From Coccinella septempunctata (taxonomy: Eukaryota; Arthropoda; Insecta; Coleoptera; Coccinellidae): 64,000 bases of DNA. The stretch covers positions 3,720,001-3,784,000 of the forward strand of contig NC_058192.1 of the NCBI RefSeq assembly GCF_907165205.1, given 5' to 3'. Shown here one piece after another: positions 1 to 11,059 of the stretch. The position numbers were made by a program, and so were the translations under genes. Under the pieces are notes generated by a model. It searched no databases and was not told where the DNA came from. It saw nothing but the letters and a program-made list of their open reading frames with translations. How positions within the stretch are numbered: the stretch's first letter is position 1; the number at the start of each line of letters is the position of its first letter.

Positions 1-261
1 CCTCGTCCGGTATAATTAGTTTCCCAGAGTGGACATCATGACTTTTCCAGTTCGATCGTCTACTTGGCTGTGGGCTACAACACTCGAGCGTCAGTTGTTC
101 TCTAGCACAGAATGATTCCGTTCACCAGCTCCAAAATTGAAAGAAAAAGCCTGAGACTAGGGTGGAATATTTAGTATTTGAGGGTAGAGTGGTTTAAGTG
201 TCACAATTTTCTTGATTGGTTTCAGCCACGAAGAATTATAGATGTTGATATGTTTTTGATT

Positions 262-320
262 AGTACAAATATTTCAACAGTAGATTCTTGAGGTCAAAAG
301 AATCACTATTTTTTACCATA
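262..320 (+). repeat. Fragment of MITE family A (terminal part)
   Basis: About 60 bp match the terminal region of the long-TIR family seen at 5744 and 23001: a TAGTACAAATATTTCAACAG block, then TAGATTCTTGAGGTCAAAAG. The outer terminus and the rest of the element are missing. An element X copy begins 68 bp further on, as also happens in the copy at 10880. Confidence 0.6.
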
Positions 321-387
321 TTTACTCAAAGATTATTTCATATTTTATATTAAAGCGATAAATGTCAGTGGTTGAAACTATGCAAGT

Positions 388-1524
388 TATACTTCATTCA
401 CTTTGTTTTTATAGCAGTCGGTTGGCCATGGAAATTTGACGCATTTCACTCTGTATAGTACGAAAATGTGGGGTTATGACGCTTGTCAAAAAAATTTTGG
501 GCGCTATGTTGCCCGTTCTACGTAAAAGTTTCTGTTATTACGTATTTTATCACAATGTCGAATCTCTTCGGAAAATATGTGAAGAACATAATTGAAGTTT
601 ATACAAACTGATTGAAGGCATATCAAATCCAGTTATTTGCATGGAAAATACAAGAGATCAGTATAATATCATAATATGCACTAGCTTGAGGAGAGTTAAT
701 GTTCGTTATCTTCTTTGGCTAGAGTTTGAATACGTTACATCAGTTGTAGATTTCAAAGATATTAACCCGAAGATGAAATGCATATGATGCAGTGGTTGGG
801 AATGGGTATCTCCCGAAGGAATTAACAGATAATTACAAGAATGTTAAATTCTTTAAGAAAAATCATCTTGCATCAATATATGTAAAAGGAATTAAAGGAA
901 GTTTCAATCAAGATGAACTTCACCTTTGAACAAAAAGTTCACATGAATAAACAAAATTAGCAGGACAACTGTCGCGTATTTGTGGCTGTTCATCTTAATA
1001 CATTGATATAATAATAATAATTAGGTATTTATTGGTACCTTAAGACATTTACAATGTATAGGATAAGTCAAATGAAGAATAGAAAAATCAATTTCCGGGA
1101 ACTTATTCTACGATGACATTCATCGAAAATCCTGTAGTAAACTTTTCGCATTATTTCGCTCAAGCATAAAATTCTCGAATGCCACCACTTTTTTGGGTCT
1201 CCCAATAGAAGAAAATTCTCTGTCATCCTCTTCATTCACAATCTTTGTGATTGTGGAAATATTCAGCTCAAATATAAGTCGTTTAGATTCAGATGAAACA
1301 TTATATGAATTCTCTCACATTGAATATGTGATACGTCTGACGTATTGTGGATTTTAGAATTTCAGGGTATAACTATTTGAATGAGCAGACCTGAAACCCT
1401 GTCTCTTTTTTCAATCACTTTCGGCATTTTCGTAATATTAATTGATATAAGTTGTGGCAACAGCGTTATGACATTAGCGACATTTCATGAGTGCCAACCT
1501 TTCTCCGTTCTAGTTACAAAAACT
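388..1524 (+). mobile_element. Element X copy 1, 3'-truncated non-autonomous TA-inserting DNA transposon
   Basis: The sequence matches 34611-35828 along nearly its whole length in the same orientation, and 11060-12280 in the opposite one. The left end is TA plus a TACTTCATTCA terminus followed by GCAGTCGGTTGGCCATGG. The right terminal roughly 50 bp, which should carry the inverted copy, are missing: similarity stops at about 1524 after TAGTTACAAAAACT. It also lacks a 24-bp stretch present in the copy at 34611. No reading frame is shared among the copies, so it is probably mobilised in trans by a Tc1/mariner-type transposase. An open frame at 1381-1818 starts inside it and runs into flanking DNA, and looks like chance. 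Confidence 0.7.
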
Positions 1525-2134
1525 GTACAATTGATTCAGGTCGTTGTTTCACAGTTGGCATGTGTCAGAACATTGGAGGGAGAAAAATGCAGCACCAAAG
1601 AAAGGATGATCCCCACCATTAGTCGTATTTCATACCCAGAGAAGAGCACGAAGGCAAGAAGACCCAATAAATACCCTCTTTTCGCCTGGAACACGATCAG
1701 GATTCAGGACACAAAGACGGGAAATTTATTGAAATATTTCTGCCTCGATCGAAGGTTAGGAGCGAGAACGCCCGGTGACGTCCATTTCCATAAAGAGGAA
1801 TCTCACTGGTCAGAATAACGGTGCCATTCCAATGACAATGGCGATTCTAAGAGACTTGAAGTACGTGACTGTCCTGCTTTTTTTCCATGGACCATTTCGG
1901 CTCTTGTTATCATAAGGGGGAGGTTATGAATGTGTGGGTTCGAGATAATAAAATTCTCTGGTATTCCGCTCTTTCTATTTGACTTCTGCATATCCAGAGT
2001 GTTTTACAGGTCGGGAAGGTTCGGTGCTGTGTTCTGAATAATGGAGATACTTATCAAAATAATGTGTAGGCTTATCATCATGGTCCTTCGTTTGAGACCA
2101 ATTATATCGAATATGTTATCAAATTTCAGATAGA
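1525..2134. other. Unannotated interval
   Basis: Lies between the truncated element X and mariner copy 1. The sequence is slightly less AT-rich around 1560-1800, but I recognise no gene or repeat here. Confidence 0.4.
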
Positions 2135-3353
2135 TACGAGGATATATTGAAAAATTCTGAGCCTACTATAGAACCAAACAAAATTTCAATGTCAAAATAT
2201 TTTATTTCTCAACATATTCTCCTCTTGTTTGGATACATTTATTACAGCGAAACTGCAACGTCTCCAGACCTTTTAAAGAAAATGTCTCTTCTTGCTCTGC
2301 AAACCAGACCTCCACAGTTTTTATTACCTCCTCGTTGGAAGAAAATTTACGACCTTTCAAACTTTTTTTCAGTTGAGGAAAGAGATGATTGTCGAATGGA
2401 GCCAAATCTGGTGAATCACGAAATTTTTGCATGTCAACATGAGATTTGTCTACAGGGGCGTTGTCCTGCAAAAACAAAACACCTTTGTGTAGCTTTCCGC
2501 GTCTTTACTCTTTAATTTTTTTCCGTGGAGTGGTCAGTAATGTCGAATAGTAGTCTCTGGTTATTGTTCAGAAGACTGAACCAAGAATTTTTGCAGCAGA
2601 TTTTCGGACACAAAACTTCTTAGGTCTAGGAAAACCAGAGTGTCTCCATTCCATCGATTGTTGCTTTGTTTCTGGATCGTAGAAATGTACTCAAGTCTCA
2701 TTCATAGTAACAATTCGGTTTAAGAAGTCTACATCGTTTTCAAATCGAGCACAGATCGAACGCGATGCTTCTACCCTTGCTCGCTTTTGGTCAACATTCA
2801 AACATTTGGGGATCTATTTTCCAGCAATTTTTCTCATGTCCAAATTGACGTGAACTATATGATGAACGCGTTCGTATGAAATATTCATTGCTTCAGATAT
2901 CCGTTTTAGCCCAATTCGACGGTCTTATAAAATCATGTCATGAACTGCATCGATATTTTCGGGGACTGACATAGAAACTGGCCTTCCCGATCGGTCATCA
3001 TCTTCAATGAAAAATTTACCACTTTTGAAGCTTGCAGTCCAATTTTTCACGGTCGCATACGAAGGACATTGATCACCAAGGGTATTAAGCATATCTTCGT
3101 AAATCTGCTTACATCTTAACCTTTTTTAATACAGGTACTTGATGATGGCTCGATACTCCAATTTTTCGATTTTCACAATCTCGGTCGGCATCTTCTTTCT
3201 TTCAATTTATTGCGTAAATCTGGTTTACTATTTTGACCTCAAACTTCACACTGACACTTCTAATGAGTTATTGTTCATTGCTATAGTAACGCAATATTTT
3301 TTTATGCGTGGAACTGGGCTAGGCTAACTAGATATCAACACAACATCCTCGTA
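2135..3353 (-). mobile_element. Mariner-like element copy 1, full length with both ends, dead transposase
   Basis: Both termini are present next to TA (CGAGGATATATTGA on the left, CATCCTCG on the right). Read on the minus strand, the 3' half encodes the second catalytic region (LQDNAPVDKS), the third-aspartate region (LAPFDNHLF) and the C-terminal tail GRKFSSNEEVIK. An internal deletion fuses the stretch after the second aspartate to the third motif, destroying the 34-residue spacing. The 5' half is broken by stops and frameshifts. Mariner transposases cut and paste the element at TA sites. This copy cannot make an active enzyme, but its ends could still be recognised. It lies head to head with the copy at 4026. 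Confidence 0.92.
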
Positions 3354-4025
3354 TATCGAAAATGCGATCCTATGATGCATATCCGATAAAAAATTTAAGT
3401 CGTGGACAACAGAAAACCCTGACGACCAATTCGTAAGACTTCTTGATCTCAACACTGACCCCTCGCTAAACACGAGCTCTTCAAAAAACCAACCGGTCTT
3501 TCAATTGCTGCCTCCGAAGCCTTGTTAAATTCAACGGTCGTAAAACGGACCTGCATGGTCCACGCTATCCTCCAATTTTAGATAATAGCCTCCCAATCTG
3601 TGTTTGTATGTTTGTCGGGAACCCTAACTGCCCCAAAAGGTGGGTGAAAAAATTTGTCCCAGGTCGTCCCAAGCCTGGGAATTACCGCAATGCTCCCTGA
3701 ATATTGGATGTGCATACATGTTACGAGGCTGAGAAAGCTACTCCAACATACTGTTATCATACTTGGGTTTCGTTGGAATATTCGATGAGAAAGGGGTGAT
3801 TTTAAAGGGAAGAATTTACTGTTTTTATTAACCATTTTTGATGTATGTATAACGCAGAAACATTTCTTGGAGACAATAAGTCCACTGGAATCCATTCTGT
3901 GGCTGTAGTGGGACGTGTTTCCGCTTTATCCTCCTGATGTTCTGTAGTTTTTATAGAGAAGCCACTAATTAACGCTATTTCATTCAACTGTTTGCAGCCT
4001 GGCAAAACCTACAAGCTATGGGACC
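3354..4025. other. Interval between two head-to-head mariner copies
   Basis: These 672 bp separate the 5' ends of two opposed mariner copies. I recognise no family here. A minus-strand open frame at 3578-3895 (105 codons) resembles nothing known and is probably chance. The whole block 2135-5112 could behave as a compound element with mariner ends on both sides. Confidence 0.35.
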
Positions 4026-5112
4026 TACGAGGATGTATTGATATCTAGTTAGCCTAAACCAGCTCCATGTATAAAAAAAAATATTGCGTTACCATAGCAA
4101 CGAACAATTACTCATTAGAAGTGTCAGTGTGAAGTTTGAGGTCAAAAAAGTGAACCAGAGTTACGCAATAAATTAAAAGAAAGAAGATGTTCACAGAAAT
4201 TGTGAAAATCGAAAAATTGGAGTATCGAGGCATCATCAGGTACCTGTATTTAAAAGGGTTAAGAGGTAAGCAGATTTACAAAGATATGCTTGATACCCTT
4301 GGTGATCAATGTCCTTCGTATGCGACCTTGAGAAATTGGACTGCAAGCTTCATAAGAGGTAAATTTTCCATTGAAGATCATGACTGATCGGGAAGGCCAG
4401 TTTCTGTGTCAGTCCCCGAAAATATCGATGCAGTTCATGACATGATTTTATCAGACCGTCGAATTGGGCTAAAACGTTTATCTGAAGCACTGAATATTTC
4501 ATACGAACGCGTTCGTCATATAGTTCACGTTAATTTGGATATGAGAAAAATTGCTGCAAAATGGATCCCAAAATGTTTGAATGTTGACCAAAAGTGTGCA
4601 AGGGTAAAAGCGTTCGATCTTTGCTCGATATGAAAACGATGTAGACTTCTTAAACCGAATTGTTACTATGGATGAGACTTGGGTACATTTCTACGGTCCA
4701 GAAACAAAGTAACAATCGATGGAATGGCGACACTCTGGTTTTCCAAGACCTAAAAAGTTTCATGTCCAAAAATCTGCTGGAAAAGTTCTTGCTTCAGTTT
4801 TTTAGGATTGTCATGGAGTAATCATGATTGATTCTTTGGATGAGGTTAGAACAATAACCGGAGATAACCATTCGATATTATTGACCACTCTACAGGAAAA
4901 AATTGAAGAGAAAAGACATGGAAAGCTATCCAAAGGTGTTTTGATTTTGCAGGATAACGCCCCTGCAGACAAATCTCATGTTGCCATGCAAAAAATTCGT
5001 GATTTAGGGTTTGAATTACTAGGACACCCCCCTTATTCATCAGATTCGGCTCCATCCGACTATCATCTCTTTCTTAACTGAGAAAAAGTTTAAAGGTCGT
5101 AAATTTTCTTCC
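4026..5112 (+). mobile_element. Mariner-like element copy 2, 3'-truncated, dead transposase
   Basis: The 5' end is intact: TA, then CGAGGATGTATTGATATC. The transposase start (MFTEIVKIEKLEYR) is at about 4187. The HTH region is split by a TGA at 4384-4386, and further stops follow. The catalytic neighbourhoods remain readable as MDETWVHFY, LQDNAPADKS and SAPSDYHLF. Similarity ends abruptly at about 5112, after AAATTTTCTTCC, so the last roughly 170 bp and the 3' TIR are missing. Confidence 0.92.
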
Positions 5113-5743
5113 TACTTTTTTCCGCACTCTAAAATCGATAGTTTGGGGAATATTTTTAATGCTCCACTGCACATTATTGGAAATAGTGAACCAAAATGAA
5201 GGATTCGCCACATCAAATCGAAATGGAAGCTCACATAAGAAAGTTGTCTTCCCAGAGGGTCCTCAGCGAAGCATTGCTGGATATGCCCCTCTTCCATCTC
5301 ACAGAGTTATCATATTATGCAAAACATCATTCGGATTGACGATCCAACTCCGCACGACCCAGAAGATCCAGAAAAAGTCTTGCGATCGAATTGAATCCTT
5401 CGTATTTCAAATCCGATAAGCGTCAAATCTCGAGCAGCTTTGTCGATTTCCATGAATGAGCCCGATTCAAAATTAAATCGACGCCATGCCGAGAAATGGC
5501 GGTTTTGATAAGACCCCGACGAATTTTCCGGTTGAATAGTGCTGCCGCGCTATTTGGCCCGCTTCTTAATAGCAACTGATAGCGGGAGATCCCCCACTGA
5601 CAACTTTACGGCATAGCGTTTGACAAGTTTTATCGTCTGCAGGAAGGGCAGCAGGAATTAAACGTCACTCGTTTTGTGACTTTTTCTCGTTTAGTCTCTA
5701 TAACGACGGTTGTTTTTATTCAATTTTTGAATTGTGCCGATTC
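5113..5743. other. Unannotated interval
   Basis: About 630 bp between the broken mariner end and MITE A. I see no gene, RNA or repeat here. The minus-strand frame at 5112-5297 and plus-strand frame at 5159-5419 overlap each other and resemble no family. Confidence 0.35.
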
Positions 5744-6243
5744 TACAGGGTGAGTCTTTGGCGTGTAAAAATATTTTGATAGTAGATTCTTGAGGTCAAA
5801 AGAAACACTTTTTTCCTAAACCATTTTTCCCATTTGGCCCTGATAAAAAGATATAGCCATTTTGAGTTTTCATAATGAGCTATGCCACCCCTGGGGAAAC
5901 AAATTTACCTTCAGAATAACTAGCTAAATCTTGATACTACATATCTGTGGATCTTTTAAACAGCGTTGTATTCAGCCAAAGTACCCAATTTTTCAAATTT
6001 CACAGATACTTTTTAATTTTTGAACATCAAATTACTCAAAAACGGCGCATTATACGAGAAAATATGAAGAATACTTTTATTTTGCGAAACGTTCAAATAT
6101 TAGATAGCTTTCATCTTAGTTTCAAGAGTTGGGTTCTTTGAATTTTTGGTATTTTATGGTACGTAATGGTCATAATGAGAAAACTGGAAGACGTGTGTGA
6201 TATCTTGTGTTCGTAAAAGATTCATCAAATAAATGAAACACTA

Positions 6244-7179
6244 TAGAGTCATTCGGGGTAACTGAGCGCAGTGGGTAAGTGTGCGCAGTGCGTATATCTC
6301 GACTATGCAATGTATGAAAGAGGGGTTCATTTGGGTGAAGCAAGGGCGCAGAATCGCCATATTAGTTTTTCATAGGAGTGCGCCGTGCCACGTTTCTTTA
6401 ACTTTTTATTTGCAATCAATCAAATTCACTAGTTTTCTTGTTAATTTTTAGCATCTCTGCACATGCTGCCAGGTCCAAGTTCCGAGTCCCTCAGTGTTAA
6501 ACAATATTTTATTCCATCATGGGCATATTAATCTAAATATATAATAAAAAACTTTAGGTTCTCTTAGCTGCTCAACTCTATAAGAACGTCAATTCAAATT
6601 TTGGCTTACTGGGGAAAGTGTGCGCGGGTAAGTGTGCGCATAGATTCATTATATGGGCATTAATGTTCAGTGAGGAATAAATTATGACATTGTTGATTTT
6701 CTTGGTTAAGACTCGATCAATAATGTCCTATTTGTTCAGAAAAATATGAAGAGCCACCAACAGGGGAATGTATCAAGTGTTGTGTTCACCAGGAATTGTG
6801 GCGCGAACAATAATGCAGTGCTCGTAAAAAGGCGCTTCTGTATTGACAATAAACAGCATTTCTCTAATATTGTAACATTTTTATGACATTATTTTGTAAT
6901 TTGTTTTGATTGTGTGGTTCAATAAGCACTGCATTCACTTACCCCGTGAGGGTGCGCACACTTACCAGCAATACGGGGCATGTGAACGCACTCCGACTTT
7001 CTCTATTAAATTTCTTTTTGCGGAAAGAAAACATTTTTGTTTGTTTGCTTTTTGATGTTTTTTTATAGATTAGAAAATTCTCTATCTTATGAATATGTTT
7101 TAATTTTCCTAGCTTCAACATTTGAAACAGGGTATGGCTTGAAAGGCAAAAGTGCGCACAGTTGCCCCGAATGGCTCTA
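6244..7179 (+). mobile_element. TA-inserting 0.94-kb element P, copy 1, nested in MITE A; possibly pogo-related
   Basis: TA flanks both ends. The termini are inverted repeats: GAGTCATTCGGGGTAACTG on the left, and GAGCCATTCGGGGCAACTG when the right end is read inward. The terminal motif GGTAA(C/G)TGNGCGCA recurs inside the element, in both orientations, at about 6256, 6272, 6617, 6628, 6953 and 7148. At 6733-6852 the plus strand reads CSEKYEEPPTGECIKC and onwards with CVHQELW. That resembles the Cys-rich tail found after the DDE domain of some pogo-like transposases, although stops interrupt it. The copy at 32901 is close to identical in reverse orientation. Confidence 0.75.
6733..6852 (+). 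pseudogene. Remnant of a Cys-rich C-terminal tail, pogo-like transposase (tentative)
   Basis: The frame reads CSEKYEEPPTGECIKC, CVHQELWREQ, stop, then CSARKKALLY, stop. The pattern C-x-E-x-Y-x-E-P-P followed by paired cysteines and a W-(H)-E motif is what I remember of the tails of insect pogo-like transposases. The second copy (about 33240-33360, minus strand) preserves WHEQ and CTAC, a better match. No DDE domain is present in either copy, so this would be the leftover of an internally deleted autonomous element. A chance resemblance is possible. Confidence 0.4.
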
Positions 7180-7393
7180 ATGGTCATAAAGAGAAAACTG
7201 GAAGACGTGGGTGATATCTTGTGTTCGAAAACCGTTTGTGAGAACTAAAAATAATATTTTTTTGGGTTTTCAACAGCCTGTATCTTTCAAACCGAGCCGA
7301 TTCGGAAAAAATGGTTAAGGAAGAAAGTGTTGCTTTTGACCTCAAGAATCTACTGTTGAAAAATTTGCACGAGTCAAAGACTTACCCTGTATA

Positions 7394-8845
7394 CCGAGTT
7401 ATTTCAGTTGGAACTTTCATGATCCTCCATTTTGCCTCCATATTAACATTGATTTTCATGAAATAGCATATTGGCATAGAAGTAAGAGGCTTTCGCCCAT
7501 GTTTTTCGTGAAGTTTTTCCAATGAGCATATTTCACTATTGTAGTTATTCTATGAATCCTCCTCTTAATCTCGAAACGTTGAATTATGAATCCCACCCAC
7601 AATTTTCCACCAGACCTCCGGGGAAGAATGGGCACAATTGATAGAAGAAGAGTTTTTGGTGTTTTGTGCGATCCTTTCAATGGAAAGACTCCCTCCGCAG
7701 ACAAATTTCCCGGCTGAATTTGGCCGCCATTCAGATTCATTCCATTATTCGGACCGATTGTGGAAAATTCTGCAAGAAAATGCGCACTGACAACTTTATG
7801 ATTAACTCTGTGACAAGTTTCGTCAACTTGCCGAAGACCTTCGGAGATTAATTAGCTTGTTATGTTTGATCTCTTGAAGTTTGAAGGGCTTATTCGAAGC
7901 TGCGATAACGTTTCCCTGTCAAACTGGATTGTGTGAAAGGATTAGGGCATTTTAAGTGGCTTTGATGGAGGCGCTGTGATGTCCTGTACAATTCTACCGT
8001 CAAGACCAAAGTCGATGTTACTTCGAGATTTACTACAAGAAGAGTTTCTCTTTTGGAATATGTATCAAATTGACATCTACGATGATTTCTGTGGCAAATA
8101 CGTCAGTAGTAATTCGACCATCGAAAAATTACCAAGAACAGCTGTTGGATTGGTTGCATTTACATTGTGGGCTGTCAATTCTTTCATTCCGAAATTCTTT
8201 GCTCTTTCGGGGGACAAATTTCAAAACGCAATTGACTGAAACAGCTCAGATAAAACGTAAGGACTATACATATTATATCTAACGATTGACTCCCTTCGAC
8301 AACTTCCATAATCATCGCGGAGCCTTTGCGAATCCTCGTACGTCAGGATCAAAAAGTTACCGCCCTATCGGATAGGTACAACTTAAGAAGGATTACGAGA
8401 GATTAAAGCGGAAATCCCCCTCAAAGGATCGTTATTTTCAAAGAAAAAAATAATTTCGGAACTTCCAGCACGATGGTTCGTTTACAGGGAAAATTTAGAA
8501 TAGCGTGGTTGATAAAATCGAACCCCGTTAAATCTTTCCATACCGATTCTGTGAGGTAGGAAACGGTAGCACCAATAGCTGCCTCGGAAAGTAATTTGAA
8601 AGTTAGATATGCGTGCCTGTTTATCGACCTATGGTTATCAGATATTTGGGGCAACTGAGGGTTTGTCGGATACTCACTCGAATTTGCAGACTCCTCCAAC
8701 TTTGCCACATATATTAGTGTGGGAGGGGGATCGAGTTACATAAAAAAAAATACCCTGAGTTTCGTATCGAGTTTAGGTTTGTCGTAAGTGAACCCAGAAC
8801 TTCCTGAACGATTTTGGCACATTAGTGGAGGGGTGCCCAAGATGC
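7394..8845. other. Unannotated interval
   Basis: About 1.45 kb with several overlapping short open frames (7456-7740 minus, 7976-8239 plus, 8421-8708 minus). None shows a domain I recognise, a consistent splice pattern or repeat membership. It probably includes flanking host DNA and old unrecognised repeats. Confidence 0.3.
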
Positions 8846-9915
8846 TACACTGCGCAAAAAATTAACACACATTCTGAAAATCTCAATTTTAATAAAAGTT
8901 AACTCTACATTGACTCTATAACTTATTTTTTATCTTCTCTCGGGAAGGTTTTGAACGAAACAAGACACATTAAATGGAAGAAAAATTCAGGATTTCACCG
9001 AATCTTATGTGAAAGAAGAGAAATGAACAATTTCCAAAATACTGAAATGCTGATAAGTGATTTTATACTTGGTATTTCCACCCCTTGCGTTAATTACAGC
9101 TCGGCAATGACGGTTCATACTCAAAATGAGTGATCTTAATGTTCTGATCTAATCCTTCCCAGATTTCTCCGAGTTGGATTCCTAAGTCATTAAGAGTAGC
9201 TGGATGATTTTCTGAACTTCTCAGCCTTCTATTGAGGTTGTCCCAAACCTGCTCAATCGGATTGAGATCTGAGAGACACGAGGCCTTAAATCATATTCTC
9301 TGAGGCGATTTCTTATTGTCTGAGTGCTAATTTGCACCTCATGAGTTTGCTCGAGCTGAATTTGAAGGTGGCGAGCGGTTGCGAACCGTTGTCTCAACGA
9401 AGAAACTCTCAAGTAACGTTCTTGAATGGCAGTTGTTATACCCGTGGTCTACCCTGTCCTGGTCTTCGGACATTCATACCTGTCTCCCTGAATCGCTGCA
9501 ACATTCTGGACACACTTGTATGGGAAACTCCAAACCTTTCTGTAATTCTTGTGTATGTCCACGTCCACCCTTCTTCTCGCAAAACTACCGCTTGGGCACA
9601 TTCCTCTTGGGTCAAATTGCGTGTTTCGTGTTGCATAGCGATCGAGTGTAGAAAAGCAAACGAAAGAAAAACTATTGATCACTAGAATTGATCGAGAACA
9701 ACTGATTTTAGAATGGAGCCAATACATTCAAAATCTGATAATATCATCTTTTTTTATTCCTGCTGGGAAAAAACATCTGTATTGAAGAAAACCGTTTAGA
9801 GTGGATAACATATGCATGCATAATTCTGATAAAAATAATTATCATTGAGAACACCTTCAATTTTAGAATAAATTTGAGATTTCCATAATGTGCGTTAATC
9901 TTTTTGCACAGTGTA
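8846..9915 (-). mobile_element. Tc1-like element copy 1, internal-deletion derivative
   Basis: TA flanks both ends. The TIRs match CACTGCGCAAAAAAATTAAC. On the minus strand the transposase starts MQHETRNLTQEECAQAV (9636 downward) and runs through the first helix-turn-helix and the GRPR hinge to a TAA at about 9436. The middle of the gene, with the first two catalytic positions, is missing: the sequence jumps from the LRPRV region to the segment just before NPIEQVWDN at about 9270. This copy preserves the original N-terminal codons and so reveals the one-base loss in the copy at 17900. Confidence 0.92.
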
Positions 9916-10213
9916 TTTAGGCAAAAGCGCCTTGGCTTTGTTGTTATCTTTTTATAATAAAAATTTTAATTCTGGCAATTTTTCGTCCAAGTTTCGAAAA
10001 GCGAAAGTCATAGGAATTTCAAAACGTGGAGAGGATTCTTCTGATCCTAGAAGTTATCGACTATATCTTCTTAAAATATCCCAGAGTGTTTTATGGATGA
10101 AATTTGGAACAAGGCAAAAAAACAACGACTATATTTTCTTGAATGAGCCAGGCTTCATGTGGTCGTGCACGATCTTGTTAGCAAAATGGGTTGTTTCTAA
10201 AAAGATTTCATAA
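9916..10213 (+). pseudogene. Fossil of a non-LTR retrotransposon reverse transcriptase (N-terminal part of RT)
   Basis: The plus-strand frame reads FYNKNFNSGNFSSKFRKAKV, IGISKRGEDSSDPRSYR, then LLKISQSV. This fits the first RT blocks of Jockey/CR1-type LINEs, where a conserved 'W-K-A-x-V-x-P-x-x-K-x-G' stretch is followed by 'x-x-Y-R-P-I-S-L-L'. The usual tryptophan and the YRPIS proline are altered here. A later NEPGF segment may match the conserved 'Q-x-G-F-R' block. No YADD motif follows. The piece abuts the Tc1 copy ending at 9915. Confidence 0.6.
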
Positions 10214-10879
10214 TATTCAATGCCTAATTTGTGTTTTTGACGAAAAGAGACTGCTTTCCACTAAATTTGACTTCTTGATTGCTAAAACTAGAGCCTGATC
10301 ATCATTCTTCCACGAAAGTCAAATATTCCAAACCTAGCTCAAGGGCCTAAAATGATATCCGAGCAACTTAGCCGCAACTTAACTGAATTCCCTTATTGCG
10401 GTCCGTAGTTCTCGCCATTAGTCAAACAGATAAGTTAATATTTCTCACGAGCAAACTGGGCTCGAAGTAGTGATCAATATGTCACTGCAATAAATTCGTG
10501 TGGCACAAGTTAGCTGTAATTTAATTGTACATCTGAACATGTTGTCTCTCCACACCGTTGAACTATGTAACTCGTTTTGCCTGAAATCACTTTGCAAAAT
10601 CGCAAACTCCGAATTGTGCTGGATAATTAGTGCTAGTAGATTGAATATAAGCACGATCCCGGAATGCACACAAGTCTGATTGATATTGAATTAAACTTGC
10701 ATCAGTAGTTCAGTTGATGAGGGTTCATAGGTATTAAAAATTATATGTTGACGTTCGGGTACAAGGAAAATCATCGTCTATTAATTTCACTTGATTGTCT
10801 GTGCTACAAATTGGTTCAATTGCCCTTTCAAACCCTCAATATGAACAGTTTCGACTATTCTGCCACGTTATTGATGTTT
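10214..10879. other. Unannotated interval
   Basis: About 660 bp after the RT fossil. It may contain more of the decayed LINE, but I cannot follow it. No gene or repeat recognised. Confidence 0.3.
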
Positions 10880-11059
10880 ATGCAGGATGAGTCTTTGACT
10901 CGTACAAGTATTTTAACCGTATATTCTTGAGGTCAGAAGAAACACTTTTTTTCTATACCATTTCTTCCGATTCGGCTCTGATAATAAGATATAGCTATTT
11001 AAAGTTTTCATTATAAGCTGTGCCACCTCTGGAAAAATAAAATTACCTTCAGAATAACT

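Larger units (their letters stand above)
5744..7393 (+). mobile_element. MITE family A copy with about 120-bp TIRs, split by a nested element
   Basis: The left end TACAGGGTGAGTCTTTGG and the right end, read on the other strand as TACAGGGTAAGTCTTTGACT, begin inverted repeats that stay alignable for about 120 bp (shared inner block TAGATTCTTGAGGTCAAAAG). Without the nested element at 6244-7179 it is about 710 bp, close to the uninterrupted copy at 23001. There is no coding capacity. A segment of about 48 bp (GGTCATAATGAGAAAACTGG onwards) occurs once in other copies but on both sides of the nested element here. Confidence 0.8.

Noticed and set aside
1381..1818. 145-codon plus-strand frame as a gene
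   Set aside because: It begins inside element X and crosses its truncation point, so it is a chance chimera.
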